Positions 51,170 to 61,235 are shown, counted from the first letter of the stretch. The stretch: 64,000 nt of DNA from Pelolinea sp. (GCA_012797975.1 JAAZOD010000023.1:1-64000), one strand, 5' to 3'. The notes: generated by a model from the letters alone, not told the origin. Numbers and translations: made by a program.

Positions 51170-51988
51170 ATGATGACAAAACCGTCCATTCAGGGCAGAA
51201 CTGCCCTGATCACCGGCGCTTCCAGCGGTATTGGCAGGCAGGTTGCGCTGGATCTGGCTGACCTGGGGGTGCACGTCATCCTGGTCGCTCGCCGCCAGGA
51301 TCGCTTGGTTTCCATCCAGCAGGAGATTGAAAAGCGGAGAGGGAGCGCCGAATATTTCGTGTGCGATTTGGAGAAGGAAGACGCTCGCAGCGAATTGATT
51401 GCTCACCTTCCGGAGTTAAAGCCAATTGATATTCTGGTTAACAATGCCGGTTTCGGCTGGTATGGATATTATGCCGATATGCCGTGGGAGCTTGCCCATT
51501 CCCTGGTGGAGGTGAATATCACGGCCATGCTGGCTTTGACCCGCGCCCTGCTGCCGGGCATGCGCCAGCACGGCTACGGTCATGTCATCAACATCGGATC
51601 CATGGTGGGCAGTTTTCCCAACCAGGGAGTTGCGGTTTATTCTGCCAGCAAAGCATTCATGGATGCTTTTACCACCGCCGTGTATCGAGAGATGCGCGGC
51701 AGCAGCGTGCATGTGAGTGTGCTGCGCCTGGGACCGGTAAAAACCGAGTTCTTTGATACAGCCAAACAATCAGAGAATGGGAACAAAATTCCGGGTGAGG
51801 GGCTCTCCATTTCAGTAGAGCATGCTTCCAGGGCGGTCATCAACCTTGTCCGCTCACCGCGCAGGTTCCAATATGTCCCGGGGATATTCAGCGTAGTGCG
51901 CGTGGTGGAATTCTTGTTTGGTTGGATCATTGATAAGCTCGGGCCTTTATTGCTGCGCCGGCTGCCAAAACACGAAGCAAGACTGTAG
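51170..51988 (+). CDS. Classical short-chain dehydrogenase/reductase
   Basis: 272 residues. TGASSGIG at 15-22, NNAG near 88, and catalytic YSASK near 158 define a classical SDR. The C-terminal 40 residues are hydrophobic (VVRVVEFLFGWIIDKLGPLLL), as in membrane-associated fatty-acyl or ketosteroid reductase-like members. It begins 5 bp after the previous SDR gene and is presumably regulated by the same TetR protein. Confidence 0.9.
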   Translation: MMTKPSIQGRTALITGASSGIGRQVALDLADLGVHVILVARRQDRLVSIQQEIEKRRGSAEYFVCDLEKEDARSELIAHLPELKPIDILVNNAGFGWYGYYADMPWELAHSLVEVNITAMLALTRALLPGMRQHGYGHVINIGSMVGSFPNQGVAVYSASKAFMDAFTTAVYREMRGSSVHVSVLRLGPVKTEFFDTAKQSENGNKIPGEGLSISVEHASRAVINLVRSPRRFQYVPGIFSVVRVVEFLFGWIIDKLGPLLLRRLPKHEARL

Positions 51989-52014
51989 TAACCCCATCCC
52001 TGTTCAGGGCAACT

Positions 52015-52062
52015 CAGGTTTCTCCGTTGGGACCACAGGGAAACCTGGTAGGTTGCAAACCT
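52015..52062 (+). repeat. Paired inverted repeats in the glgC leader
   Basis: CAGGTTTC (52015-52022) and GAAACCTG (52040-52047) can pair; AGGTT (52050-52054) and AACCT (52058-52062) form a second small stem, and the strands can also exchange partners. They lie 74-120 nt before glgC. No T tract is present. A regulatory use is a guess. Confidence 0.3.
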
Positions 52063-52135
52063 GCATTCTGGCAATTGAGTTTCTATTTTTATCTGCTATG
52101 CTTAAAAACAGGATAGCAAACAAAAAGGTGGAAAA

Positions 52136-53401
52136 ATGCAGACACTGGATAATACCCTGGCAGTGATCATGGGCGGTGGGCAGGGAACCCGCCTTTTTCC
52201 TCTGACCCAGCAGCGCGCCAAGCCGGCTGTGCCGTTTGCCGGAAAATATCGCCTGATCGATGTTCCCATCAGCAATTGCATCAATTCCGGAATTTATAAG
52301 ATTGCCGTGCTCACGCAATTTAACTCTGTTTCACTGCACCGCCATATTTCCAATACCTATAACTTTGATTCCTTTCACGGCGGCTATGTGCAGATCTGGG
52401 CAGCGGAACAGACCGGCGAAAGCAATTCCTGGTATCAGGGTACGGCGGATGCGGTACGCAAGCAGCTCTTTGAGATTAAAACCACCGGTGTGCCGTTCGT
52501 CTTGATTCTGGCGGGTGATCACCTCTACCGCATGAATTATGCGGCCATGGCTGCGTTCCATTGGAAAAAGGATGCCGATGTGACGGTGGCGGTTCAGCCC
52601 ATCCTGCGCGAAGACGCACCCCGTTACGGAGTGTTGAAGCGCGATGCGGATGAAAGGATTATCCGTTTTGCAGAAAAACCAAAGGATGAAAAGATGCTGG
52701 CTGAAATGATCAGCCAGCCCGCTGCGGAGAAGCCTTATTTTGGATCCATGGGCATTTACCTTTTCAAAACCGATGTGCTTTGTGAATTATTGGAACACAC
52801 CAATTACGACGATTTTGGTAAGCATGCCATCCCGGCGGCGGTGAACGAGTTTCAGGTTTACGGGTATTCGTATGACGGTTTTTGGGCCGATATCGGGACC
52901 ATCCGTGCCTTCTATGAAACCAACCTTATGCTGACCGATGACGAGTCGCCCTTCTCCCTCATCGATGAGGGATGGCCGATCTATACCCATGCGCGCTTCC
53001 TGCCGGGCAGCGAGATCGAAAACAGCCAGATCAGCCACACCCTGCTGGCTGAAGGATGCTGGATCAAAGATGCGCAGATTTCCCATTCTGTGATCGGCTT
53101 GCGCAGCCAGATCCGTAAGGGGGTGGTGATCAAGGATAGCATCATCATGGGCGCTGACTCGTACGGCTTTTTCAGGGCGCGCGATGTGGAGGAAAAAGGG
53201 ATTCCGTTGGGAATTGGCAACGATTGCTATATCGAAGGGGCGATCATCGATAAAAATACGCATATTGGCAGAGGGACCACCATTTTGCCGTTCCCGCGCG
53301 GCACCGAACTGGATGCGCCGAATTGGACGGTGCGCGATGGGATCGTGGTCATCCCGAAGAATACCATCTTAAGTCCCGGCACTCACATTGCACCTTCGTG
53401 A
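52136..53401 (+). CDS. glgC: Glucose-1-phosphate adenylyltransferase
   Basis: Makes ADP-glucose from ATP and glucose 1-phosphate for glycogen. 421 residues. VIMGGGQGTRLFPLT is the nucleotide-binding N-terminus; KPAVPFAGKYRLIDVPISNCINSG (about 26-49) and GTADAVRKQ, GDHLYRM are typical of ADP-glucose pyrophosphorylases, as is the left-handed beta-helix tail. RBS AAAGGTGG precedes the ATG. glgA and other glycogen genes are not in the window. Confidence 0.94.
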   Translation: MQTLDNTLAVIMGGGQGTRLFPLTQQRAKPAVPFAGKYRLIDVPISNCINSGIYKIAVLTQFNSVSLHRHISNTYNFDSFHGGYVQIWAAEQTGESNSWYQGTADAVRKQLFEIKTTGVPFVLILAGDHLYRMNYAAMAAFHWKKDADVTVAVQPILREDAPRYGVLKRDADERIIRFAEKPKDEKMLAEMISQPAAEKPYFGSMGIYLFKTDVLCELLEHTNYDDFGKHAIPAAVNEFQVYGYSYDGFWADIGTIRAFYETNLMLTDDESPFSLIDEGWPIYTHARFLPGSEIENSQISHTLLAEGCWIKDAQISHSVIGLRSQIRKGVVIKDSIIMGADSYGFFRARDVEEKGIPLGIGNDCYIEGAIIDKNTHIGRGTTILPFPRGTELDAPNWTVRDGIVVIPKNTILSPGTHIAPS

Positions 53402-53468
53402 AATTTGTATTAGACTTGTGCCAATTGTCAAAATTTCCAATAAGAGCGGAAAAGATAGGAGAATTGGG

Positions 53469-56309
53469 ATGACTGCAAAAAACACTGCAGATGTTCAACG
53501 CGCCGCCGAACAAGACGTGGAGATCACTTGGCATTCTCTTAGCCAGGATGAGGTGCTCGACAAGCTCCAAAGCCCTCTTGAAAAAGGGCTTTCTTCTCAA
53601 GAAGCGACCGCGCGCAAGGAAAAATTTGGCTCCAACGAACTCCAGGAGGGGAAAAAGCGCACTTTCTGGAATATGGTTTGGGAGCAGTTGAACAATTTCG
53701 TCATCATTATGCTGGTGGTGGCTGCCATTATTTCAGCTTTCTTGGGCGAAATTGTGGATGCAAGCGCAATTATTGCGATTGTCATTTTGAATACCATCAT
53801 GGGCGTGGTGCAGGAAAGCCGTGCCGAGCAGGCGTTGGATGCCTTGAAAAAGATGGCAGCGCCGGAGGCCCAGGTGTTGCGCGATGGGCATCGTGTTTCC
53901 GTCCCGGCCCGCGATCTGGTACCTGGTGATATTGTCTTCCTTGAAGCGGGGAATTTTGTGCCCGCCGATCTGCGCCTTCTGGAGGCGGTCAATCTCAAGA
54001 TTGATGAAGCAGCTCTCACCGGCGAATCAGTGCCGGTGGAAAAGAACTCCACGGTTCTGCTGGATGCGGATGCAACACTGGGCGATCGTATCAATACTGC
54101 TTTCAGCGGAACGGTCGTTTCGTATGGCCGCGGAAAAGGGGTGGTCATCAGCACCGGCATGAATACCCAGATCGGCTTGATCGCCACCATGCTGCAATCT
54201 GTGGAAGAGGAACAAACCCCATTGCAGCAAAAACTGGACCAGCTCGGAAAACTGCTTGGTTATGCTTGTATGGTGATCAGTGCTGTGGTCTTTGTGGCTG
54301 GTTGGCTGCAAGGCGGCGACCTGCTTGAATCGTTCATGGTGGCTGTCAGTTTGGCGATCGCGGCGGTTCCCGAAGGTCTGCCGGCGGTGGTTACCATCAG
54401 TCTGGCGCTGGGGATGCACGAGATGGTCAAACGGCATGCCCTCATCCGCCGCTTGGCCTCGGTTGAAACGCTTGGTTCCGCTACGGTGATCTGCTCGGAT
54501 AAGACCGGCACCCTCACCCAAAACGTGATGACCGTTACCGAAGTATGGACCGATGGGAAGACCGTGAATATCACTGGAACGGGATATGTTCCCGAAGGGA
54601 ACTTTGTTCTGGATGGCAAGAAGGTCGAACTGAACGATATCCCTGCCGTGGCAACCACCCTGTGGGTCGGCAGCGTGAATAATGATTCAGAACTGGAAGG
54701 AATCGAAGATGAGAACGGCAAGATGAACTACCGCATCGTCGGCGACCCCACCGAAGGTTCCATCCTGGTGGCTGCCGCCAAAGCGGGCGTGCATGCCGCC
54801 GATCTCAAACGGGCTTATCCCCGCGAAGGGGAGATCCCCTTCGACTCCACCCGCAAGCGCATGGTCACCGTGCATGGCATCAAAGAGGCCTGGAAGAATT
54901 CCACCCTGCCCTTCAATGGGAAAGAAAAAACCAGTTCCTATGTCATCGCGGTGAAGGGCGCCCCCGATGTGGTGTTGAAACTTTGCGATCGTTATCAGAA
55001 AGCTGATAATACGACAGAGAAATTGGATGACGCCGCGCGCCAGCGCATTCTGAAGGCGAACGATGGCATGACCCAGAAGGCCCTGCGTGTGCTGGGTATG
55101 GCGTATCGTGTGGTATCTGCCAAACCCGAAGACGTGGATAGCGATCATTTGGAAAAAGATCTGGTCTTTGCCGGTCTGGTGGGCATGATCGACCCGGCCC
55201 GCGAGGAAGTGAAACCTGCCCTCGTGAAAGCCATTGGGGCCGGCATCCGCACCATCATGATCACCGGTGATTATCCCAACACGGCCAAAGCCATTGCCGA
55301 AAGTATTGGCTTGCTGCAGCCTGGGCATCGTGTGGTCACCGGGGCTGATATTGAGGCCTTTAGCGATGAACAGTTGCAGGAAGAGGTGAAAACCATCGAT
55401 GTGTTCGCCCGCGTATCCCCGGAGCATAAGATGCGCATTGTCAACGCCCTGCGCGCCAATGGCGAAACGGTTGCCATGACCGGGGATGGCGTGAATGACG
55501 CGCCTGCCATCAAGACCGCCGATATCGGCGTTGCCATGGGCATCACCGGCACCGATGTGGCCAAGCAAACGGCGGATATGGTGCTGACGGATGATAACTA
55601 TGCCAGCATCGTGTCGGCAGTGGAACAGGGCCGCATCATTTACAGCAATATCCGCAAGTTCGTGTACTACCTGATTTCCTGCAATATTTCAGAGATCATG
55701 ATCATCTTCCTGCCCACCATCCTCGGAAAATGGATGTTCCCCTTTGCCGCTGCCACCATGGCGGTCTCTTCGCCGCTGAAACCCATCCAGCTGCTGTGGT
55801 TGAACCTGGTGACGGATGGTGCTCCGGCTCTGGCGTTGGGCACCGAAAAGGGTGACCCTGACATCATGGACCAGGCGCCGCGCCCCAAGAAGGAACCCAT
55901 CATCAATCGTTTCATGCTGATGGGCATTGCCATTCAAACCGTTGCCATTACCTCTGCGACCCTCATCGCATATTCCCTCGGGCTGCGCATGGGCAATCAG
56001 CAGACCGCGGAAACCATGGCGTTCGTCACGCTCTCGCTTTCCGAACTGCTGCGCGCCTATACTGCTCGCTCGGAGCGCTACCCGCTCTTGAAGATGGGCG
56101 TGTTCAAGAACAAATGGATGAACCTGGCCGTGCTGGCTTCCGTTGCGCTGGTCATGGCGGTCATTTATATCCCTGGCTTGAATATCGTCTTCGATACCGT
56201 TCCCTTAACGCTGGTGGAATGGGAAGAGATTATTCCGCTGCTGCTCCTGCCCTCTGTGGCGGCTGAAGTGGTGAAATATATTGTCTCTGGGAAAAAGAAG
56301 GCAGCATAA
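53469..56309 (+). CDS. Ca2+-type P-type ATPase (P2 family)
   Basis: 946 residues. Actuator TGES, the phosphorylation motif [11 protein letters not shown] (Asp near 345), [16 protein letters not shown] and ten membrane helices are present. Transport-site motifs are PEGLPAVVT in helix 4 and [13 protein letters not shown] in helix 6, as in SERCA/PMCA-type pumps, so calcium is the likely ion. The start at 53469 is chosen over 53388 because of AGGAGAATTGGG before it. It is a single gene with a terminator at 56329. Confidence 0.94.
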   Translation: MTAKNTADVQRAAEQDVEITWHSLSQDEVLDKLQSPLEKGLSSQEATARKEKFGSNELQEGKKRTFWNMVWEQLNNFVIIMLVVAAIISAFLGEIVDASAIIAIVILNTIMGVVQESRAEQALDALKKMAAPEAQVLRDGHRVSVPARDLVPGDIVFLEAGNFVPADLRLLEAVNLKIDEAALTGESVPVEKNSTVLLDADATLGDRINTAFSGTVVSYGRGKGVVISTGMNTQIGLIATMLQSVEEEQTPLQQKLDQLGKLLGYACMVISAVVFVAGWLQGGDLLESFMVAVSLAIAAVPEGLPAVVTISLALGMHEMVKRHALIRRLASVETLGSATVICSDKTGTLTQNVMTVTEVWTDGKTVNITGTGYVPEGNFVLDGKKVELNDIPAVATTLWVGSVNNDSELEGIEDENGKMNYRIVGDPTEGSILVAAAKAGVHAADLKRAYPREGEIPFDSTRKRMVTVHGIKEAWKNSTLPFNGKEKTSSYVIAVKGAPDVVLKLCDRYQKADNTTEKLDDAARQRILKANDGMTQKALRVLGMAYRVVSAKPEDVDSDHLEKDLVFAGLVGMIDPAREEVKPALVKAIGAGIRTIMITGDYPNTAKAIAESIGLLQPGHRVVTGADIEAFSDEQLQEEVKTIDVFARVSPEHKMRIVNALRANGETVAMTGDGVNDAPAIKTADIGVAMGITGTDVAKQTADMVLTDDNYASIVSAVEQGRIIYSNIRKFVYYLISCNISEIMIIFLPTILGKWMFPFAAATMAVSSPLKPIQLLWLNLVTDGAPALALGTEKGDPDIMDQAPRPKKEPIINRFMLMGIAIQTVAITSATLIAYSLGLRMGNQQTAETMAFVTLSLSELLRAYTARSERYPLLKMGVFKNKWMNLAVLASVALVMAVIYIPGLNIVFDTVPLTLVEWEEIIPLLLLPSVAAEVVKYIVSGKKKAA

Positions 56310-56328
56310 AGAATTTGCTGGTAAACGA

Positions 56329-56360
56329 AAAGAAGCGCAAACCCTGCGCTTCTTTTTTTA
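56329..56360. terminator. Terminator between the P-type ATPase and rnhB
   Basis: AGAAGCGCA (56331-56339) and TGCGCTTCT (56345-56353) form a perfect 9-bp stem with loop AACCC, followed by a T run on the + strand. The T tract overlaps the stop codon of rnhB on the opposite strand. Confidence 0.85.
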
Positions 56361-57008
56361 TGGCATGCGCAAGGAATGCATGGGCTCAAAGCTGATGCGG
56401 TGCATCGCGCACAGCCCCGCTGTTTGCAGGATGGCGCGGTGGAAAGCGGTGCCGTACCCTTTATGCCTGGCGAACCCGTATTGCGGATACTGGGAATCCA
56501 TTTCGAGCATGTACGCATCACGGGCGGTCTTGGCCAGGATGGAAGCGGCGGCGATGCTCAAGCATCGTGCGTCCCCCTTTGGCAGGCACACCTGCGGCAG
56601 GTCGCTTTCTTTTAAACGGACATAATCGATCAACAGGTGATCGGCCTTGTAATGCAGCTGGTTCAGTGCGCGCAGCATGGCGTTGCGTGTGGCGGCGGAG
56701 ATGCCCAGCTCATCGATCTCCTGGTTGCTGGCACAACCGACCGCCCAGGCGATGCTGGACGATTGGATGCAGCCCCTCCAGCGCTCGCGCTGCAGCGGGG
56801 TCATTTTTTTGGAATCCTTCACTCCGTGCAGCAGTTGCAGGATGTGTTCATCGCATGGCAGGATGACCGCTGCGGCGTACACTGGCCCGGCCCAGGCGCC
56901 CCGCCCGGCCTCATCCAGCCCGGCAACGCAAGTATAACCCTGCTGCCAGAGCTGTTTTTCGATCTCGATGTCCGGATGGCGGGGGGTGGGAGCGGCTTTA
57001 CGCACCAT
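56358..57008 (-). CDS. rnhB: Ribonuclease HII
   Basis: 216 residues. The active-site motif VAGLDEAGRGAWAGPVYAAAV supplies the first Asp and Glu; KDSKKMTPLQRERW and the later DYVRLKE and AAASILAKTARD follow the RNase HII pattern. It removes ribonucleotides from DNA. An N-terminal extension of about 27 residues precedes the catalytic domain. It overlaps the upstream glycosyltransferase gene by 11 bp. Confidence 0.94.
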   Translation of the reverse strand: MVRKAAPTPRHPDIEIEKQLWQQGYTCVAGLDEAGRGAWAGPVYAAAVILPCDEHILQLLHGVKDSKKMTPLQRERWRGCIQSSSIAWAVGCASNQEIDELGISAATRNAMLRALNQLHYKADHLLIDYVRLKESDLPQVCLPKGDARCLSIAAASILAKTARDAYMLEMDSQYPQYGFARHKGYGTAFHRAILQTAGLCAMHRISFEPMHSLRMP

Positions 57009-57723
57009 ATTCTTTGCGAATGGCTTTCCAGCGGATGCGGATCAGGTCGCCCGCCATGTGCAGCGAATCGCGCAGGAATCTCACTTTGCTGTGCGCGTCG
57101 AAATGCCAGTGGATGGGCACTTCGCGGATGGTATAGCCAAAATGCTTTGCCAGGAAGAGCACCTCCACGTCAAAGGTCCAGCCCTCAATGGTTTGCAGCG
57201 GAAAGAGATGTGCGGCGGCTTTGGCGCTGAAGCACTTGAAGCCGCACTGCGTATCCTGCAGGCCGGGCAGCGCCATGAACTTGACGAAGCTGTTGAACAC
57301 GCGCCCGATGAAATGGCGGTAGGCCGGTTCCCCGATGCGCTGCGCGCCGGGCGCTTCGCGCGAACCGATGGCGATGTCGCAATTTTCCAGAATGGGCGGG
57401 ATGAAATGGTTCACTTCCTCGATGGGCATGGAGAGGTCGGCATCGCAGATGAAGCGGTACTCTCCTTGCGCGGCCAGCATGCCGGTCTTCACCGCAATGC
57501 CCTTGCCGCGTTCTTCGATGTGCAGCGCGCGAAAGAGGGGATTCTTCTGTGCGAAATCCTGGGCGATGGCATAGGTGCGGTCGCTGCTGCCGTTCTCCAC
57601 GATCAGCACTTCGGCGCGGTAAGCTTGCCGGGCGAGAAAACCGGCGATCTTTTCCAGACTGCCCGGCAGGCGCGTCTCTTCGTTATACGCGGGAATGATG
57701 ATGGAGAGGAAGGGCTTGTTCAT
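56998..57723 (-). CDS. Family 2 glycosyltransferase (dolichyl-P-glucosyltransferase-like)
   Basis: 241 residues. SIIIPAYNEETRLPGSL opens the GT-A fold; VENGSSDRT, GKGIAVKTGMLAAQGEYRFICDADLSMPIEE (about 87-117) with the DxD, and DTQCGFKCFSA fit the Alg5/DPM-like branch. It likely transfers a sugar from a UDP- or GDP-sugar to polyprenyl phosphate. The start MNKPFLS at 57723 is chosen; a longer reading to 57765 lacks support. It is translationally coupled to rnhB. Confidence 0.9.
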   Translation of the reverse strand: MNKPFLSIIIPAYNEETRLPGSLEKIAGFLARQAYRAEVLIVENGSSDRTYAIAQDFAQKNPLFRALHIEERGKGIAVKTGMLAAQGEYRFICDADLSMPIEEVNHFIPPILENCDIAIGSREAPGAQRIGEPAYRHFIGRVFNSFVKFMALPGLQDTQCGFKCFSAKAAAHLFPLQTIEGWTFDVEVLFLAKHFGYTIREVPIHWHFDAHSKVRFLRDSLHMAGDLIRIRWKAIRKEYGA

Positions 57724-57911
57724 GCTAAGGGATATTATACGAGCAATGGGTAAGCTATCCAACAAAATATACTAGGATATCTGTATATTATTGATTTCTA
57801 GATTGTGTATAAAGTACAATTGAAATATATAAAGGTCAGTATTAGTAGTATTTTCCCCTTGAAACTGTTTAATGGTCAAAAAACAAATAAATTGGAAGTC
57901 GAGGTGAAAAT
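57724..57911 (+). other. AT-rich leader of the low-GC block
   Basis: No gene. TTGATT (57791-57796), 18-bp spacer, TACAAT (57815-57820) is a plausible promoter for the next gene. The base composition falls sharply here compared with the upstream rnhB-GT region. Confidence 0.45.
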
Positions 57912-58469
57912 ATGGGGTTTGCTGTTGAAATGTATTTTGATGAAAAGTCGACACAAATCATTCAAAGTATATGGCAAAATATTGGCTCGATCAATCTCAA
58001 AATTAACGCTTCACCTCATATCACCTTAAGCCTTCACGAGAAGATGGACATCGAGTATTTTAAGCAAATTCTAGAAACGTTTACATCCCAACATCAAAAA
58101 ATACCCATCAACATATCATCAATCTCAATATTCTTAGCAGAAGAAGGTATTATCTTCCTTGCCCCAGTAGTGACAGAACCATTACTTAATCTTCACAAAG
58201 AATTTCATCATCTGCTTAAAACCTCTGAAATAGAAACCGACGATAACTACAAACCAGGAAATTGGGTTCCTCACTGCACTCTGGACATGGAACTTGGAAA
58301 AGTTGATCTTCAATGGAAATTTATGATCTGTCGGGATTTGGAAAAGATGAGAGATGCAACCTTGGAATCCATTGGGCTAGTCTATTTTAGACCGGTTACA
58401 GAATATTTTCGGTTTTCATTACAATCAGTGTCTCCATCATTAGTGGAGAAGTATATCCCAGAGGGTTAG
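57912..58469 (+). CDS. 2H phosphoesterase (2'-5' RNA ligase family)
   Basis: 185 residues with two HxT/S motifs, PHITL near 35 and PHCTL near 118, the signature of the 2H superfamily (LigT, CPDase). Such enzymes act on 2',3'-cyclic or 2'-5' phosphodiester bonds. It is AT-rich with codon use unlike the neighbours. RBS CGAGGTGAAA precedes the ATG. A methyltransferase gene starts 3 bp after the stop. It may have been acquired with its two followers. Confidence 0.85.
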   Translation: MGFAVEMYFDEKSTQIIQSIWQNIGSINLKINASPHITLSLHEKMDIEYFKQILETFTSQHQKIPINISSISIFLAEEGIIFLAPVVTEPLLNLHKEFHHLLKTSEIETDDNYKPGNWVPHCTLDMELGKVDLQWKFMICRDLEKMRDATLESIGLVYFRPVTEYFRFSLQSVSPSLVEKYIPEG

Positions 58470-58472
58470 TTC

Positions 58473-59243
58473 ATGCCGAAAATAAACAGTTTTAGTGCTT
58501 TCGCCAGTTATTATGATCTGTTTGAACTGAAATCCAGCTCGATGTATTCCTTTGTTTTAAATGTTTTGGAGGATTATTTTACGCGGTATGGCGTAAACAC
58601 TGTTCTTGATATGGCATGCGGAACTGGGGCTCAAACGATCCCTCTCGCGAAAAAGGGATATCACGTGACTGCTTGTGATTCCAGTTCAGAAATGCTTCAA
58701 ATTGCGCAGCAAAAAGCCAAAGGTATTAAGATCAAATTTTATCAATGTGATATGCAAAATTCACATAAGGGTGTGTATGATGCAATAATAGCAATCTTGA
58801 ATTCCATTAGTTACTTAAGCCGAGAGGATTTTCTTATGACATTGAAGAATAAGAAAGATAACATTAGAGACGGTGGATTATTCATCTTTGATATAACAAA
58901 TCTTGATGCTGTGAAAGCAGGTGTTTTTGTTGAAGGCAAACTGATTGATACCGCTGGAGAATATCAAGGATTAAAATTCGTACGTTTCACCCAATCCACT
59001 ATAGATATTGCTTTGGGGCTGATGGTGACACATTGGGAATCTTTTATTCAACAAGATTTTCAGCACATGAAAAGATTCTCTGGAACATGGTATCGGCAAA
59101 TTTATTGTCTTGATGAATTAGAGCAAATATTATTTGATAACGGTTTTCACGTGATCAAATATTTAGAGAGGAATGGTGCTTCTTTTAATAAAACCCAGAG
59201 TTACTCTGTTTTGGTTATTGCAGAAAAATTCAACAGACCATAA
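58473..59243 (+). CDS. Class I SAM-dependent methyltransferase
   Basis: 256 residues. VLDMACGTGAQTIPLAKKGYHVTACDSSSEML-type motif I and post-I occupy about 43-75, followed by YDAIIAILNSISYL. The target is unknown; similarity in style is to small-molecule methyltransferases. It is AT-rich and immediately follows the 2H phosphoesterase gene, so a joint role in modifying an RNA or nucleotide is possible but unproved. Confidence 0.88.
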   Translation: MPKINSFSAFASYYDLFELKSSSMYSFVLNVLEDYFTRYGVNTVLDMACGTGAQTIPLAKKGYHVTACDSSSEMLQIAQQKAKGIKIKFYQCDMQNSHKGVYDAIIAILNSISYLSREDFLMTLKNKKDNIRDGGLFIFDITNLDAVKAGVFVEGKLIDTAGEYQGLKFVRFTQSTIDIALGLMVTHWESFIQQDFQHMKRFSGTWYRQIYCLDELEQILFDNGFHVIKYLERNGASFNKTQSYSVLVIAEKFNRP

Positions 59244-59555
59244 AGGTAATGTTCAAGTCATTGAAAATCTCAATATATCGATGTGGACGTTTACACTTAA
59301 TCGTGTTTTTTATATCACTTCTGCTCATCGAAATATTTACTTACGAAATCAAATAGGTGTTGATAATCAATGCGTAATAATCGTTAAGTAAAAATTTCAA
59401 CCAGTGACACAGGTTTATAACTAATAGAATATAGAGTATGCACTCTGATGGTAATTTTTCGGGTTTTCGGCGATATTAGGATGTTTCAAAAGTTCGTATA
59501 ATTGTTGGAAAGAGCACTCGTTATAGAAAACATTTCTTTATCAAAGGGAGGAAGT
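59244..59555 (+). other. AT-rich non-coding gap
   Basis: 312 bp without a convincing gene. It contains a possible -10 TATAAT at 59497-59502 before the NUDIX gene. A short reading frame at 59173-59391 has no ribosome site and no recognisable protein. It may hold the remains of something lost. Confidence 0.4.
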
Positions 59556-60134
59556 ATGAGTCCTAAAGAACTACGGGTGTGGGAAACCGTTTCGAAAAGA
59601 ACTATCCTCAAATCCGGTAAATTTTTAACAGTTGAAAATCATATCATAAAACTTCCTAGTGGGCAGGTAATCTCCGATTGGCCATGGATTATTATTCCAA
59701 GTGCTGCTATTGTCCTTGCGGTGACGGAAAACGATGAATTTCTTTGCTTTCGCCAAACAAAATATGCAGTGGAAGGAACAACGTTAGCCCCGGTTGGTGG
59801 CATGCTTGAGCCAGATGAAAAACCACTGGATGCAGCAAAAAGAGAACTACTTGAAGAGACTGGCTACGAATCAGCACATTGGATTAGTTTTGGAAGTTAC
59901 ATTCTGGATCCCAATCGAGGTATAGCAACCATGTATTTATTTTTGGCTCTGAAGGCAAAACAAGTAACCGAACCTAATAGTGATGACCTGGAAGATCAGG
60001 AATTATTGCTTCTCAGCCAAAATGAAATTGAAGATGCGTTGAAGTCAGGGGAATTCAAGATATTAGCATGGTCGGCAGTTGTCTCAATGTCTTTAAATTA
60101 CATAACTGATTCCAAAAACCATGGAATGCTTTAA
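59556..60134 (+). CDS. NUDIX hydrolase
   Basis: 192 residues. The Nudix box is perfect: GMLEPDEKPLDAAKRELL followed by EETGY (about 86-108), matching G-x5-E-x7-REU-x-EE-x-G-U. The surrounding sequence resembles ADP-ribose or ADP-sugar pyrophosphatases (FRQTKYAVEGTTLAPVGG). RBS GGGAGGAAG precedes the ATG at 59556; the longer in-frame reading from 59502 is rejected. AT-rich like the two genes before it. Confidence 0.92.
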   Translation: MSPKELRVWETVSKRTILKSGKFLTVENHIIKLPSGQVISDWPWIIIPSAAIVLAVTENDEFLCFRQTKYAVEGTTLAPVGGMLEPDEKPLDAAKRELLEETGYESAHWISFGSYILDPNRGIATMYLFLALKAKQVTEPNSDDLEDQELLLLSQNEIEDALKSGEFKILAWSAVVSMSLNYITDSKNHGML

Positions 60135-60198
60135 AAAGCATCTACTCTTCGTATTTCAATACAATAAGGGGAATACAATTGTTCTGTGATAATTACAG

Positions 60199-60271
60199 GT
60201 CGGGGTGGGCGGACTTGAACCGCCGACCTCTGCGTCCCAAACGCAGCGCGCTTCCAACTGCGCTACACCCC
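60199..60271 (-). tRNA. tRNA-Pro (anticodon TGG)
   Basis: 73 nt on the minus strand. Acceptor CGGGGTG pairs with CACCCCG; D stem GCGC/GCGC; anticodon stem CTGCG/CGCAG with loop TTTGGGA, anticodon TGG; T stem GGCGG/CCGCC with TTCAAGT. Discriminator A; no encoded CCA. It stands at the right edge of the AT-rich block. I found no second copy of its 3' end near 57.7 kb. Confidence 0.96.
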
Positions 60272-60326
60272 GGCGCATGAAGTATAATCTGAGAACACTT
60301 CAACCGTCAAGGAGTGCCGCTCGCGC

Positions 60327-61235
60327 ATGCGCAAACCGCTTTTTTTAACCTGCAACCTGCGTTTTTCTTTCTTCCTGCTCGCATTCCTGCTTCTCGGCTG
60401 CCAGCCGGCTGCGGCTGTGCTTGAAGAACCTTCCCCACTGCCTACCGCCGCCCTTGCTCCAACCGCTACTTCTTCCTCCGTGCTCCGGTTGGAAGAAAAG
60501 GATGGTGCCGGATCACAGACTTTGTGCGAGGAGGGCGGCACCATCCAAATCCTTTCGCTTGATTCGGAACTGCTCCAGGATGTTATGCAGTTCGCAGTCT
60601 ATTTCCCGCCCTGCTACCGCGCGGATGCAGCGCAGGCTTACCCTGTCATTTACCTGCTGCACGGGCAATGGCAGAACATCGACCTGTGGCAAAGTATCGG
60701 TCTTCAAGCCGCGGCGGATGATCTCATTCTCCAGCAGCACCGCCGGCCGTTTTTGATCATTATGCCCTACGAGGAATATTATTTCCGCTCTATGCAGAAT
60801 AATCGTTTCCCCGACGCCATCCTGCAGGAGCTGCTGCCCTGGGTGGAAGAAAACCTTTCGGCTTGTGCCGAACGTGATTGCCGCGCCGTCGGTGGCATCT
60901 CGCGCGGTGCGGCCTGGGCGGTGCGTCTGGCTTTTCAAAACCCGGGCGTCTTCGGAACGCTGGGCGCGCACAGCCTGCCTGTATCGCAGGAAGATCTGCA
61001 AGACCTGCCTGATTGGGTGGATGCTGCACATGAAGATATGCTGCCGCGCATCTATGCGGATGTGGGCAGCAGCGACCCGGCTGTCAAAGATGCTTCGGCT
61101 TTTGACCAGGTGCTCAATGCGTTGGGCGTGGCGCACGAATGGCATCTGTATGCAGGGCGCCATAATGAAGAATACTGGCAGCAGCATCTGCCGGATTATC
61201 TGAGCTGGTATACTCGCAACTGGATGGAGGAATGA
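60327..61235 (+). CDS. Esterase-like alpha/beta hydrolase lipoprotein, copy 1
   Basis: 302 residues. Signal peptide with lipobox LLGC (Cys about 25) and a Pro/Ala/Thr linker. The hydrolase domain of the esterase-D/Fes type follows: YLLHGQWQNIDLW, nucleophile elbow GGISRGAAW, an Asp near DVGSSD, and the His in AGRHNEEYW. It hydrolyses an ester outside the membrane; the substrate is unknown. It is followed after 10 bp by a close paralogue with the same layout. Confidence 0.85.
   Translation: MRKPLFLTCNLRFSFFLLAFLLLGCQPAAAVLEEPSPLPTAALAPTATSSSVLRLEEKDGAGSQTLCEEGGTIQILSLDSELLQDVMQFAVYFPPCYRADAAQAYPVIYLLHGQWQNIDLWQSIGLQAAADDLILQQHRRPFLIIMPYEEYYFRSMQNNRFPDAILQELLPWVEENLSACAERDCRAVGGISRGAAWAVRLAFQNPGVFGTLGAHSLPVSQEDLQDLPDWVDAAHEDMLPRIYADVGSSDPAVKDASAFDQVLNALGVAHEWHLYAGRHNEEYWQQHLPDYLSWYTRNWMEE

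Noticed and set aside
58660-59160. CACGTG hexamers at about 58661 and 59149 as extra parS sites
   Set aside because: The flanks do not form TGTTTC...GAAACA; they are 6-8 bp cores only, and lie within the methyltransferase gene.
59173-59391. Short frame in the AT-rich gap
   Set aside because: No ribosome site, overlaps the end of the methyltransferase, and resembles no known protein.
57724-60271. Genomic island with attachment site at tRNA-Pro
   Set aside because: No copy of the tRNA 3' end near 57.7 kb and no integrase gene. I keep it only as an AT-rich block.
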